Source of the DNA: Geodermatophilus nigrescens
Lineage (GTDB): Bacteria; Actinomycetota; Actinomycetes; Mycobacteriales; Geodermatophilaceae
Assembly (NCBI RefSeq): GCF_900129495.1
Contig: NZ_FQVX01000002.1
Location: forward strand, 186,001-250,000
DNA: 64,000 bases
Reading direction: 5' to 3'
Position 1 is the stretch's first letter. Each line of letters starts with the position of its first letter. The notes below the pieces were generated by a model. The model was not told the DNA's origin and searched no databases. It saw only the letters and a program-made list of their open reading frames with translations. This document shows positions 1-8,017 of this stretch, piece after piece. The translations under genes were made by a program, and so were the position numbers.

Positions 1-285
1 GGATCGCAGGACCCCGGCCCCGCCGACCTGATCGCCGTCGCCGCCCGGCCCGGTGACCGGCTGCTGGTCTGCTCCGACGGCCTCTCCGGCGTCGTCCCCG
101 CCGGCACGCTCACCCGCGTGCTCTCGGCCGAGCGGCGCCCGGCGGCCGCCGCCTCCCGGCTGGTGCTGGCCGCGCTGGCCGCCGGCACCCGCGACGACGT
201 GACCGCCGCCGTCGCCGATGTCACCCCCGCCGGCTGGTCCACCACCGCCGGCCCGGTCCTGGTGGGGGCGGCCGGCCCCGCCTGA
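1..285 (+). CDS. PP2C-type Ser/Thr phosphatase, C-terminal part
   Basis: Open from the first base of the window and ending in TGA at 283-285, so the N-terminal part lies outside. The 94 visible residues contain GDRLLVCSDGLSGVV followed by RDDVTAAVADV. These match the two C-terminal metal-binding blocks of PP2C/SpoIIE-type phosphatases (GD-LLLCSDGL and DDxT-VV). Such enzymes use two metal ions to remove phosphate from Ser/Thr, often opposing Pkn-type kinases. The tail after the second block is short and rich in Ala, Gly and Pro. Only the C-terminal third can be judged, so substrate and membrane topology are unknown. Confidence 0.75.
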   Translation, partial: GSQDPGPADLIAVAARPGDRLLVCSDGLSGVVPAGTLTRVLSAERRPAAAASRLVLAALAAGTRDDVTAAVADVTPAGWSTTAGPVLVGAAGPA

Positions 286-410
286 GCCCCGGGGGTCTTG
301 CCCGGCGGCGCCTCCCCGGGGCAGGGTTGTGACCCAGACCACACCCTGCCGACCCCGGGAGGTCACCGTGCCCGACACCGACCAGGACGGCGACCGGCCC
401 GGGGGCCCCC

Positions 411-2477
411 GTGGGTAGGGACGTCGCCGCGGCGCCCGCTCCGCGCGAGGCCGCCCGGGTACGCAACGTGGCGCTCGTCGGCCACGCCGGCGCCGGCAAG
501 ACCACCCTCGCCGAGGCGCTGCTCGCCGCCACCGGCGCGGTGCCGCGCGCCGGGCGGGTGGAGGACGGGACCACCTGCCTGGACAGCGACGAGGTCGAGG
601 TCCGCCAGCAGCGCTCGGTCACCCTGGGCGTCGCCACCGTCGAGCACGACGGCACCCGCATCACGCTGCTCGACACCCCGGGCAGCCCCGACTTCGTCGG
701 CGAGCTGCGGGCCGGCCTGCGCGCCGCCGACTCGGCCCTGTTCGTCGTCTCCGCCGTCGGCGGCGTCGACGCCACCACCGTGCAGCTGTGGGAGGAGTGC
801 GCCGCCGTCGGCATGCCCCGCGCAGTCGTGGTCACCCAGCTCGACCGGGCGCGCGCCGACGTCGAGGAGACCGTCCGGCTGTGCCAGACGCTGCTCGGCG
901 ACGGCGTCTACCCCGTGCACCTGGTCGACCGCGGCCCCGACGGCGCCGTGCAGGGCGTGGTCAACCTCCTGCAGCCCGGCGCGCAGGCCCCCGACGCCGA
1001 CCGCCTCCGCGGCGAGCTGATCGAGGGGATCATCGGCGAGAGCGAGGACGAGGCGCTCATGGAGCGCTACCTCGCCGGCGACGAGCTGGTGCAGGGCGAC
1101 CTGATCAGCGACCTGGAGACCGCCGTCGCCCGCGCGCACTTCCACCCCGTGCTGTGCGCGGCACCGCTGCAGGGCATCGGCCTCGACGCGCTGCTCTACC
1201 TGCTGGTCAACGCCTTCCCGTGCCCGTTCGAGCACGGCTGCCCGCCGGTCACCCGCCCCGACGGGTCCCCGGCGCCGGCGCTGGCCTGCGACCCCGACGG
1301 CCCGCTGGTGGCCGAGGTGGTCAAGACGACGACCGACCCCTACCTCGGCCGGGTCTCCCTGCTGCGGGTGTTTTCCGGGACGCTCACCCCCGACACCCCG
1401 GTGCACGTCTCCGGCCACGGCGGCGCCGACCGCGGCCATCCCGACCACGACGCCGACGAGCGCGTCGGCGCCATCTCCTCCCCGCTGGGCGCCGCGCTGC
1501 GCCCGGTCCCCGCCTGCCCGGCCGGCGACGTCTGCGCGGTCACCCGGCTCGCCTCCGCCGAGACGGGCGACACCCTGTCCTCACCCGGCGACCCCCGCCT
1601 GGTGCCGCCCTGGACGCTGCCGGTGCCCCAGCACCCGGTCGCCGTCGAGGCCGCCTCCCGCGCCGACGAGGACCGGCTCGGCCCGGCGCTGACCCGGCTG
1701 GCCGCCGAGGACCCCACGCTGCGGGTGGAGCGCTCCCGCGACACCGGGCAGCTGCTGCTGTGGTGCGTCGGCGAGGCGCACGGCGAGGTGCTGCTCGAGC
1801 GGCTGCGCACCCGGCACGGCGTCGCGGTCACCACCGTCCCGGTGCGCGTGCCGATGGTGGAGACCCTCGCCGGGCCGGCGCGGGCCACCGGGCGGCTGGT
1901 CAAGCAGTCCGGCGGGCACGGGCAGTACGCCGTCGTCGTGGTGGAGGCCGAGCCCGGGGAGCCGGGCTCGGGCATCTCCTTCGAGCAGCGCGTCGTGGGT
2001 GGGGCGGTGCCCAACCAGTACCACGGCAGCGTGGAGAAGGGGATCCGCGCGCAGTGCGCCAAGGGCATCGAGGGGGACCGGCCGCTGGTCGACGTCCGCT
2101 TCGTGCTCGTCGACGGCAAGGCGCACTCGGTCGACTCCTCCGACGCGGCGTTCCAGTCCGCGGGCGCGCTGGCCGTGCGCGAGCTCGCCGCCGCGGCCGG
2201 CACCCGGGTGCTCGAGCCGTGGTGCGAGGTGGCCGTCGTGGTGCCCGGCGAGCACGTCGGCGCGGTGATGAGCGACCTGTCCTCCCGGCGGGCCCGGGTC
2301 ACCGGCAGCGACGCCGACCCCGAGCGCGACCGCACCACCGTCCGCGCCGAGGTGCCCGAGATCGAGCTGCTCGGCTACGCGGGCGCCCTGCGCTCGGTCA
2401 GCCACGGCACCGGCTCGTTCACCCGCCGGCCGCTGGGCCACGAGCCGGCCCCGGCGTCGCTGCTCGTCCCGGCCTGA
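411..2477 (+). CDS. fusA2: Elongation factor G-like protein EF-G2
   Basis: Translational GTPase of EF-G architecture, 688 residues, with G1 GHAGAGKTT (residues 24-32), G3 DTPGSPDF and full domains II-V. The G3 histidine of canonical EF-G (DTPGH) is Ser, and the G4 NKxD motif is replaced by TQLD. Both changes resemble the actinobacterial EF-G2 branch; the M. smegmatis member is reported to bind GTP without ribosome-stimulated hydrolysis. It is therefore unlikely to be the main elongation factor. The chosen GTG has no good Shine-Dalgarno. A better start, GTG 368 with GGGAGG at 357-362, lies one frame off and stops at 418; a single base removed from the G5C5 run at 401-410 would join the two frames. 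Confidence 0.85.
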   Translation: MGRDVAAAPAPREAARVRNVALVGHAGAGKTTLAEALLAATGAVPRAGRVEDGTTCLDSDEVEVRQQRSVTLGVATVEHDGTRITLLDTPGSPDFVGELRAGLRAADSALFVVSAVGGVDATTVQLWEECAAVGMPRAVVVTQLDRARADVEETVRLCQTLLGDGVYPVHLVDRGPDGAVQGVVNLLQPGAQAPDADRLRGELIEGIIGESEDEALMERYLAGDELVQGDLISDLETAVARAHFHPVLCAAPLQGIGLDALLYLLVNAFPCPFEHGCPPVTRPDGSPAPALACDPDGPLVAEVVKTTTDPYLGRVSLLRVFSGTLTPDTPVHVSGHGGADRGHPDHDADERVGAISSPLGAALRPVPACPAGDVCAVTRLASAETGDTLSSPGDPRLVPPWTLPVPQHPVAVEAASRADEDRLGPALTRLAAEDPTLRVERSRDTGQLLLWCVGEAHGEVLLERLRTRHGVAVTTVPVRVPMVETLAGPARATGRLVKQSGGHGQYAVVVVEAEPGEPGSGISFEQRVVGGAVPNQYHGSVEKGIRAQCAKGIEGDRPLVDVRFVLVDGKAHSVDSSDAAFQSAGALAVRELAAAAGTRVLEPWCEVAVVVPGEHVGAVMSDLSSRRARVTGSDADPERDRTTVRAEVPEIELLGYAGALRSVSHGTGSFTRRPLGHEPAPASLLVPA

Positions 2478-2547
2478 CCCCTCCCCGTCCGGGGCCGGTT
2501 CCGCCATGATCGGTGGCGGACCCGGTCCCGCACGGAGGAGACGGTGC

Positions 2548-2892
2548 ATGCCCCACGACGCCGAGCTGGCCGAGCGCGTCCGCCGCGCCCTCCCGGAGGG
2601 GCGGGAGGTCCGGGAGGTCGCCATGTTCGGCGGTCTGGCGTTCATGGTCGACGGCGCCATGGCCGCCTGCGTCTCCACCGGCGGGGGCGCCCTGCTGGCG
2701 CGGGTCCCCGCGGAGCGCGACGCCGAGTACCTCGCCCGGCCGGGGGCGCGGCGGGCGGAGATGGGCGCGGGCCGGTCGATGGGGGAGGGGTGGATCGCCG
2801 TCGACGACGCCGCGCTGGCCGCCGAGGAGGACCTGCGCTCCTGGGTCGAGGCCGTCCTGGAGCGCGACGCCGGGAGCGGCCGGCGCCGCTGA
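2548..2892 (+). CDS. TfoX N-terminal domain protein
   Basis: A 114-residue single-domain protein with the TfoX_N signature near the start (MFGGLAFMVDGAMAACV), then a conserved Ala-rich helix ending in WVEAVL. TfoX/Sxy acts in competence regulation in Proteobacteria. Stand-alone actinobacterial TfoX_N proteins have no established role, so a competence function should not be assumed. ATG 2548 is chosen because GGAGGAG sits at 2534-2540. It stands alone between EF-G2 and the phosphatidyltransferase operon, on the same strand. Confidence 0.75.
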   Translation: MPHDAELAERVRRALPEGREVREVAMFGGLAFMVDGAMAACVSTGGGALLARVPAERDAEYLARPGARRAEMGAGRSMGEGWIAVDDAALAAEEDLRSWVEAVLERDAGSGRRR

Positions 2893-2988
2893 CCCGGGCG
2901 ACCGCCGAGCCCCCGGGCGGGCCTCCCGGCCGGGCAGGGGCGGCGGGACCGCCGGTGCGCCGCGTCCGGGGATGTCGCCGCGGGACAC

Positions 2989-2994
2989 TAGCCT
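2989..2994 (+). promoter_or_regulatory. Predicted -10 element of the phosphatidyltransferase operon
   Basis: TAGCCT about 31 bases before GTG 3026, giving a short leader that contains the GGAGGAG ribosome site. I see no good -35 hexamer. Confidence 0.4.
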
Positions 2995-3025
2995 CGGCAA
3001 CGGTGTGCAGCGGGGTGGAGGAGCA

Positions 3026-3724
3026 GTGACGTCGTCGCAGGGGCCGTCGGCCGCAGTCCCGGCGTCCCCGGGCCGTCCCGTCCCGGACGCCGGGGCGGGG
3101 TCCACCGTGTCCGACCGCAACGAGCTGCCCGACCGGGTGTGGACGGTCCCCAACGCGCTGTCGGTGCTGCGGCTGCTCGGCGTGCCGCTGTTCCTGTGGC
3201 TGCTGCTCGGCCCGGAGGAGGACGGCTGGGCGGTCGTCGTCCTCATGGTCTCCGGCGTCACCGACTGGGCCGACGGCAAGCTCGCCCGCCTGCTCGGCCA
3301 GTCCAGCCGGCTCGGCGCCCTGCTCGACCCGGCCGCCGACCGCCTCTACATCGTCGCGACGCTGGTCGCCTTCGTGCTGCGCGACGTCGTCCCGCTGTGG
3401 CTGGTCGCGGTGCTCGTCGGCCGGGAGCTCGTCCTCGGGGGGATGCTGGTACTGCTGCGCCGCGCCGGCTACCCGCCGCTGCAGGTGCACTACCTCGGCA
3501 AGGCGGCCACCTTCCTGCTGCTCTACGCCTTCCCGCTGCTGCTGCTGGCCAGCGGGGGCGGCGGCTGGTCGTGGGTGGCGCCGTTCGCCTGGGCGCTGAC
3601 GATCTGGGGCAGCGCCCTGTACGTGCTCGCCGGGCTGCTCTACGTCGTCCAGGTCGTCGGCCTGTTGCGCGCCGAGCGCGCCGGGGCGTCCCCCGCGGGC
3701 ACCGGACCCCGGCCGGGGCCGTGA
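3026..3724 (+). CDS. CDP-alcohol phosphatidyltransferase (Rv1822/PgsA2-like)
   Basis: Integral membrane enzyme, 232 residues, carrying the family signature D-x2-DG-x2-AR-x8-G-x3-D-x3-D (DWADGKLARLLGQ then GALLDPAADR). This motif binds CDP-diacylglycerol and catalytic metal ions and transfers the phosphatidyl group to an alcohol. Several hydrophobic helices follow. GTG 3026 is preferred because GGAGGAG lies at 3017-3023. It heads an operon with DUF881-sbp-DUF881, as pgsA2 (Rv1822) does in M. tuberculosis. The acceptor alcohol (glycerol phosphate, inositol phosphate or another phosphatidyl lipid) cannot be told from sequence. The first 30 residues are Pro/Ala-rich and probably cytoplasmic. Confidence 0.85.
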   Translation: MTSSQGPSAAVPASPGRPVPDAGAGSTVSDRNELPDRVWTVPNALSVLRLLGVPLFLWLLLGPEEDGWAVVVLMVSGVTDWADGKLARLLGQSSRLGALLDPAADRLYIVATLVAFVLRDVVPLWLVAVLVGRELVLGGMLVLLRRAGYPPLQVHYLGKAATFLLLYAFPLLLLASGGGGWSWVAPFAWALTIWGSALYVLAGLLYVVQVVGLLRAERAGASPAGTGPRPGP

Positions 3725-4653
3725 CCGCGCCCGGGCCCCGGCCCCGCGGCAGCGGGCCGCGGTCGATGGGCGCCTCGCTGCTCGACCAGGTCCTCGCCGA
3801 GACCCTCGACCCCGCCTACGCGCAGGCCGCCGCCGCGCGAGCCGCCCGCGCCGCCGACGGCGCGCCCGACCGCCCGCCGTGGCGGCGCCGGCTCGGCCCG
3901 CTCGCCGTCGCCACGACGATGGCCGCGGCCGGCCTGCTGTTCTCCGTCACCTACGACCAGGCCGCCTCCGGCGCCGAGGGCCGGGAGGAGCGGCGGGCGG
4001 CGCTCATCGAGGACATCCAGGCCCGCTCGGCCTCCACCGACGAGCTCGCCGCCGAGCTCGAGCGCCTGCGCGGCGAGGTCACCGGCGCCCGCGCCGACGC
4101 GCTGGCCGCCAGCGCCGTCGGCCAGCGCGCCCTCGACGACCTCGACGCCGCGGAGCTCGCCGCCGGCCTGGACGCGGTGAGCGGGCCGGGCCTGGTGGTC
4201 ACCCTGGCCAACGCCGAGCCCGACGCCGACGCCGACCCGGTCGGGGGCTCGGCCACCGAGGACGAGCGCGGCCGCGTCCAGGACGGTGACCTGCAGCTGG
4301 TGGTCAACGCCCTGTGGGCCGCCGGCGCCGAGGCGGTCAGCATCAACGGCCAGCGCCTGGGCCCCACCACCGCGATCCGCTTCGCCGGCGAGGCGGTCCT
4401 CGTCGACTTCCGCCCCGTCACCAACCCCTACCTCGTCAGCGCGATCGGCGACCCGGACGAGCTCCGGCCCCGGTTCCTGGGCAGCCCCGAGGTGAACGCC
4501 CTCGCGGTCATCTCCGAGTCGTTCGGCCTGCGTTTCGAGTTCGCCCAGGAGGACGAGCTGTCCGTGCCCGCCGGGGGAGTCCCCGAACTGCGATCCGCCG
4601 ACCCCTACACCGGGGTGCCGGCCGAGGCCGCCGCCGGCGGGACGGGGGGCTGA
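3721..4653 (+). CDS. DUF881 family membrane-anchored protein (first copy)
   Basis: A 310-residue protein with one transmembrane helix near residues 60-80 (LAVATTMAAAGLLFSVTYDQ), an extracytoplasmic coiled coil (RAALIEDIQARSASTDELAAELERLRGEV), and a DUF881 domain ending in NALAVISESFGLRFEF. DUF881 proteins are conserved next to sbp and division genes in Gram-positive bacteria, but their biochemical role is unknown. GTG 3721 overlaps the preceding stop as GTGA, favouring coupled translation; an in-frame ATG at 3766 is the alternative. It corresponds to Rv1823. The C-terminal tail is Gly/Ala-rich and probably disordered. Confidence 0.85.
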   Translation: MTAPGPRPRGSGPRSMGASLLDQVLAETLDPAYAQAAAARAARAADGAPDRPPWRRRLGPLAVATTMAAAGLLFSVTYDQAASGAEGREERRAALIEDIQARSASTDELAAELERLRGEVTGARADALAASAVGQRALDDLDAAELAAGLDAVSGPGLVVTLANAEPDADADPVGGSATEDERGRVQDGDLQLVVNALWAAGAEAVSINGQRLGPTTAIRFAGEAVLVDFRPVTNPYLVSAIGDPDELRPRFLGSPEVNALAVISESFGLRFEFAQEDELSVPAGGVPELRSADPYTGVPAEAAAGGTGG

Positions 4654-4656
4654 GCC

Positions 4657-4989
4657 GTGATCCCCGTGATCGGCCTGGCCGTCGGCATCGCGCTCGGCCT
4701 CGTCCTCGACCCGACCGTCCCGCTGTGGCTGCAGCCCTACCTGCCGATCGCCGTCGTCGCCGCGCTCGACGCGGTGTTCGGCGGCGCCCGCGCCCGGCTC
4801 GACGGCGTCTTCGACGCGAAGGTCTTCGTGATCTCGTTCGTGTCCAACGTCGTCGTCGCCGGCCTGATCGTCTTCCTCGGCGACCAGCTCGGCGTCGGCG
4901 CGCAGCTGTCCACGGCCGTCGTCGTGGTCCTCGGCATCCGCATCTTCGGCAACGCCGCGGCCATCCGCCGGCACCTGTTCCGGGCATGA
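4657..4989 (+). CDS. sbp: Small basic family protein Sbp
   Basis: A 110-residue hydrophobic protein with three or four membrane segments, matching the small basic protein family (Rv1824). Typical features visible are the N-terminal VIGLAVGIALGLVLDPTVP segment, the ALDAVFGGARARLDGVFDAKVFVISF block and IRIFGNAAAIRRHLF at the end. The function is unknown; genetic context ties the family to DUF881 proteins and cell-envelope or division genes. It starts 3 bases after the upstream stop, and its own stop overlaps the next start (ATGA). Confidence 0.85.
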   Translation: MIPVIGLAVGIALGLVLDPTVPLWLQPYLPIAVVAALDAVFGGARARLDGVFDAKVFVISFVSNVVVAGLIVFLGDQLGVGAQLSTAVVVVLGIRIFGNAAAIRRHLFRA

Positions 4990-5909
4990 GCGGCGACGGG
5001 CGTCCCGGCGACCGGCCGGAGGGCGCGGTGCCCGAGGAGACGGCGCCGGAGGACGCGGCGCCGGAGGGCGCGGTGCCCGAGGAGACGGCGCCCGAGGAGA
5101 CGGCGCCGGAGGGCGCGGTGCCGGAGGACGCGGTGCCGGAGGACGCGGCGCCGGAGCCCCGCAACGACGTGCCGGAGTCCCCGGCGGAGCCCGTCGCGGC
5201 ACGGGCGACGCCGCCCCGGCGACGGCGCTCGTCGCTGGTGGCCGCCTCCCTCATCGCGGTGCTCACCGTGCTGCTCGGCTTCGCGATCGCCGTCCAGGTG
5301 CGCAGCACCGACACCGGCGAGGCGCTCGAGGGCGTGCGCGAGGAGGACCTGATCGGCATCCTCGACGACCTCGACGCGCAGGAGGAGCGGCTGCGCGCCC
5401 AGATCGCCGACCAGCGGGCCGACCTGCGCGAGCTGTCCGACAGCGACAGCCAGGCGGCCGCCGCCCTCGAGGACGCCACCTCCCGCGCCGACTCCCTCGC
5501 GATCCTCAACGGCACCGTCGCCGCGGAGGGGCCCGGGCTGGTGGTCACCATCCGCGACCCCGAGGGCCAGGTGCGCGTCGCTGACCTCCTCGACGCCGTC
5601 CAGGAGCTGCGCGGCGCCGGCGCGGAGACCATGCAGATCGACGGCGTCCGGATCGGCGTCTCCACCGCCGTCACCGGCACCCCGGGCGCCCTGCGGATCG
5701 ACGGGCGGCCCGTGGAGGCGCCCTACGAGGTGGTCGTCATCGGCTCGGCGCAGGACCTCCGGACGGCGATGAGCATCCCCGGCGGCGTCGTCGACCGGGT
5801 CGGCCGGCAGGGCGGCAGCGTCGACATCGAGCAGCGCGACCGGGTCGTGGTGGACGCGTTGCGGCCGCTCGACGAGCCTCAATACGCTCAGCCGGACCCC
5901 GGCGACTAG
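4986..5909 (+). CDS. DUF881 family protein (second copy, with N-terminal repeats)
   Basis: A 307-residue relative of the gene two positions upstream and counterpart of Rv1825. After a short leader come nine tandem five-residue units of the form E-x-A/T-x-P (residues 12-56). They are followed by a basic patch (PPRRRRSS), one membrane helix (LVAASLIAVLTVLLGFAIAV), a coiled coil (DDLDAQEERLRAQIADQRADLREL) and the DUF881 domain. ATG 4986 overlaps the sbp stop (ATGA). The acidic Pro-rich repeat would lie in the cytoplasm. Duplicated DUF881 genes around sbp are normal for actinobacteria; the repeat is unusual. Confidence 0.85.
   Translation: MSGDGRPGDRPEGAVPEETAPEDAAPEGAVPEETAPEETAPEGAVPEDAVPEDAAPEPRNDVPESPAEPVAARATPPRRRRSSLVAASLIAVLTVLLGFAIAVQVRSTDTGEALEGVREEDLIGILDDLDAQEERLRAQIADQRADLRELSDSDSQAAAALEDATSRADSLAILNGTVAAEGPGLVVTIRDPEGQVRVADLLDAVQELRGAGAETMQIDGVRIGVSTAVTGTPGALRIDGRPVEAPYEVVVIGSAQDLRTAMSIPGGVVDRVGRQGGSVDIEQRDRVVVDALRPLDEPQYAQPDPGD
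5019..5153 (+). repeat. Nine 15-bp tandem repeats coding for E-x-A/T-x-P units
   Basis: Nine consecutive 15-base units in frame in the second DUF881 gene, each giving five residues such as EGAVP, EETAP or EDAAP. Near-identical DNA between units suggests copy-number change by slippage. Confidence 0.85.
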
Positions 5910-5951
5910 GCCGGTGGTCCCGTTCCGCACCGACCCCAGGAGACCCGCCGC

Positions 5952-6347
5952 ATGACGACCACACCGGACGACCGCCGCTACACCGACCAGCACGAGTGGG
6001 CGCTGGTCCAGGACGGCACCGTCGTCCGCGTGGGCATCACCGACCACGCGCAGGACGCGCTCGGCGACATCGTGTTCGTCCAGCTGCCCGAGGTGGGGGA
6101 GGAGGTCGGCCCCGGCAACCCGATCGGCGAGGTGGAGTCGACCAAGTCGGTCTCCGACGTCTACTCGCCGGTGCCCGGCACCGTCTCGGCGGTCAACGAG
6201 GCGCTCGGCGACGCGCCCGAGACCATCAACGCCGACCCCTACGGGGCGGGCTGGCTGGTCGAGATCACCGTGGCCGGCGACGCCGCCGACGCCACCGCCG
6301 ACCTGCTCGACGCGGCCGCCTACCAGGCGCTGGTCGACGCGTCCTGA
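5952..6347 (+). CDS. gcvH: Glycine cleavage system H protein
   Basis: A 131-residue lipoyl carrier protein of the glycine cleavage complex. It shuttles the aminomethyl group between the P, T and L proteins on a lipoyl-lysine. The lipoylation loop is clear: EVESTKSVSDVYSPVPG, with the Lys of STKS as the modified residue. The N-terminus (DDRRYTDQHEWALVQDGTVVRVGITDHAQ) is classical. ATG 5952 has AGGAGACC upstream at about 5938-5945. As in mycobacteria it lies away from gcvT, between the DUF881 operon and garA; gcvP is 3 kb downstream. Confidence 0.95.
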   Translation: MTTTPDDRRYTDQHEWALVQDGTVVRVGITDHAQDALGDIVFVQLPEVGEEVGPGNPIGEVESTKSVSDVYSPVPGTVSAVNEALGDAPETINADPYGAGWLVEITVAGDAADATADLLDAAAYQALVDAS

Positions 6348-6454
6348 CCGCCCCCCGCCGAGGCCGGCCTCCCCGGGGCGATCACTATGCTGCCCCCGGG
6401 AACCGGCCCTCGGCCGGGCCGCTGGGACAGGTGTGACGTCGCCCCGACGTCCGG

Positions 6455-6483
6455 TTGACCCTCGGTCCGACCGCTGGTTCCAT
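6455..6483 (+). promoter_or_regulatory. Possible garA promoter
   Basis: TTGACC at 6455-6460 followed after 17 bases by TTCCAT, a poor -10. A better -10 (TATGCT, 6386-6391) has no -35. The 6348-6606 gap therefore probably contains the garA promoter, but I cannot fix it; the leader would be 120-210 bases. Confidence 0.3.
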
Positions 6484-6606
6484 GACCAACGGCCCGCCGT
6501 GCGCCGCACGGCAGCCGACCCACGACGGCACCGACCGGACCGTCGTCCGCCGGCCGCCCGCGGACTCGCTCGCGGCGGTGCCGCCCTGCACCGGAGGAGA
6601 ACAGAC

Positions 6607-7125
6607 GTGCACTGCACTCGCTGTGGCCACGACAACCCCGAGGGCAGTCGCTTCTGTGCGCAGTGCGGCGCCGCCCTCTCCCAGGAGCGCGTCGGCGAGT
6701 CGACCAGCGTCATCCCGAAGGTCGGCGGCGAGGACACCACCGACGTCCCCGAGGTGAGCGAGCCCGCCGCGGACGCCCACGCGGGCGCCGTCGAGTCGCT
6801 GCCCGCCGGGTCGGCGCTGCTGGTCGTCAAGCGCGGCCCGAACGCCGGCAGCCGGTTCCTGCTCGACCAGGACGTCACCACCGCCGGCCGGCACCCCGAC
6901 AGCGACATCTTCCTCGACGACGTGACCGTCAGCCGCCGGCACGTCGAGTTCCACCGCGAGGGCGGCGGCTTCTCGGTGCACGACGTCGGCAGCCTCAACG
7001 GCACCTACGTCAACCGCGAGCCGGTCGACGTCGCGACCCTGGCCGGGGGTGACGAGGTGCAGATCGGCAAGTTCCGCCTCGTCTACCTCACCGGCCCGCG
7101 CACCGGCGAGCCCGCGGCCCGCTGA
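6607..7125 (+). CDS. garA: GarA/OdhI-type FHA regulator with N-terminal zinc ribbon
   Basis: A 172-residue protein. The C-terminal FHA domain is nearly identical to GarA (GSALLVVKRGPNAGSRFLLDQ, GRHPDSDIFLDDVTVSRRH, VGSLNGTYVNREPVD). GarA/OdhI binds and inhibits 2-oxoglutarate dehydrogenase, and activates glutamate synthase, until a Thr-kinase phosphorylates its N-terminal tail and the FHA domain closes on itself. A candidate phosphoacceptor is Thr33 in ESTSV, resembling the ETTSV site. Unlike the mycobacterial protein it begins with a four-Cys ribbon (C3, C6, C17, C20). GTG 6607 has GGAGGA at 6595-6600. Position after gcvH matches Rv1827. Confidence 0.88.
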   Translation: MHCTRCGHDNPEGSRFCAQCGAALSQERVGESTSVIPKVGGEDTTDVPEVSEPAADAHAGAVESLPAGSALLVVKRGPNAGSRFLLDQDVTTAGRHPDSDIFLDDVTVSRRHVEFHREGGGFSVHDVGSLNGTYVNREPVDVATLAGGDEVQIGKFRLVYLTGPRTGEPAAR

Positions 7126-7129
7126 CCCC

Positions 7130-7927
7130 GTGCCCGGAGCGCCCGCCGGTGCGTCCCGGGACGGCGCCGACGCGCGCACGCCGCGCCTGGCCATCGGGGC
7201 GGTGCTGACCGCGCTGCGCGACGACTTCCCCGACGTCACCATCAGCAAGATCCGGTTCCTCGAGGCGGAGGGCCTGGTGTCCCCGGAGCGCACCGCCTCG
7301 GGGTACCGGAAGTTCTCCCGCGCCGACGTCGAGCGGCTGCGGTACGTGCTCACCGCCCAGCGGGACCACTACCTGCCGCTCAAGGTCATCAAGGAGCACC
7401 TCGAGGCGCTCGACCGCGGGCTGCCGGCACCCGGTGCCGGCAGCCCGCCGCCGGCCGCCCCCGGGGCCGCGGCCCCGCCGCCCGAGCCGTCGCCCGGCCC
7501 GCCGCCCGCGCCGTCGCCTTCGCAGGCGGCCGGCCCGGCGGGTGACGGCGGCATGTCCGGCCCGATGGACGCCGACGCCTTCGCCGCGGCGGCCGGCCTC
7601 GACCCGGGCCAGCTCGCCGACTGCGTCCAGTACGGCCTGCTCGTGCCCGACGCCGAGGGCCGCCACCCGGCGGCCGACCTGCCGGTCGCCCGCGCCGCCG
7701 CAGGGCTCGCCCGGCACGGCATCGAGGCCCGTCACCTGCGCTTCTTCCGCACCGCCGCGGAGCGCGAGGCGGACCTCGTCGAGCAGCTGCTCGCCCCCGT
7801 CCTGCGCTCCCGCGCGGAGGACGCCCGCGACCGCGCGGCGGCCAAGCTGGCGGAGCTCTCGGCGCTGTCCGTGCAGCTGCACCGGGGGCTGCTGGAGGCG
7901 CGCCTCCGGGGTCTCCTGCCCTCCTGA
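7130..7927 (+). CDS. ftsR: MerR-family regulator, FtsR-like (Rv1828)
   Basis: A 265-residue protein with an N-terminal MerR winged helix (LAIGAVLTALRDDFPDVTISKIRFLEAEGLVSPERTASGYRKFSRADVERL) and wing residues SGYR. A Pro/Ala linker (roughly residues 100-145) leads to a second helical region (DADAFAAAAGLDPGQLADCVQYGLL). Rv1828-type proteins bind DNA as dimers; the Corynebacterium glutamicum homologue FtsR activates ftsZ. The start 4 bases after garA and the synteny with Rv1828 support the assignment. No metal-binding Cys cluster of classical MerR is present. Target promoters cannot be inferred from this window. Confidence 0.8.
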   Translation: MPGAPAGASRDGADARTPRLAIGAVLTALRDDFPDVTISKIRFLEAEGLVSPERTASGYRKFSRADVERLRYVLTAQRDHYLPLKVIKEHLEALDRGLPAPGAGSPPPAAPGAAAPPPEPSPGPPPAPSPSQAAGPAGDGGMSGPMDADAFAAAAGLDPGQLADCVQYGLLVPDAEGRHPAADLPVARAAAGLARHGIEARHLRFFRTAAEREADLVEQLLAPVLRSRAEDARDRAAAKLAELSALSVQLHRGLLEARLRGLLPS

Positions 7928-8017
7928 GTCCGGCGTACGGTGGACAGGCCCGGGAGGCCCGCCCGTCCGCGCCGCACCGGTGACCACCCGTACCGCCGCA
8001 GCTGAGGGAGCCCCACC

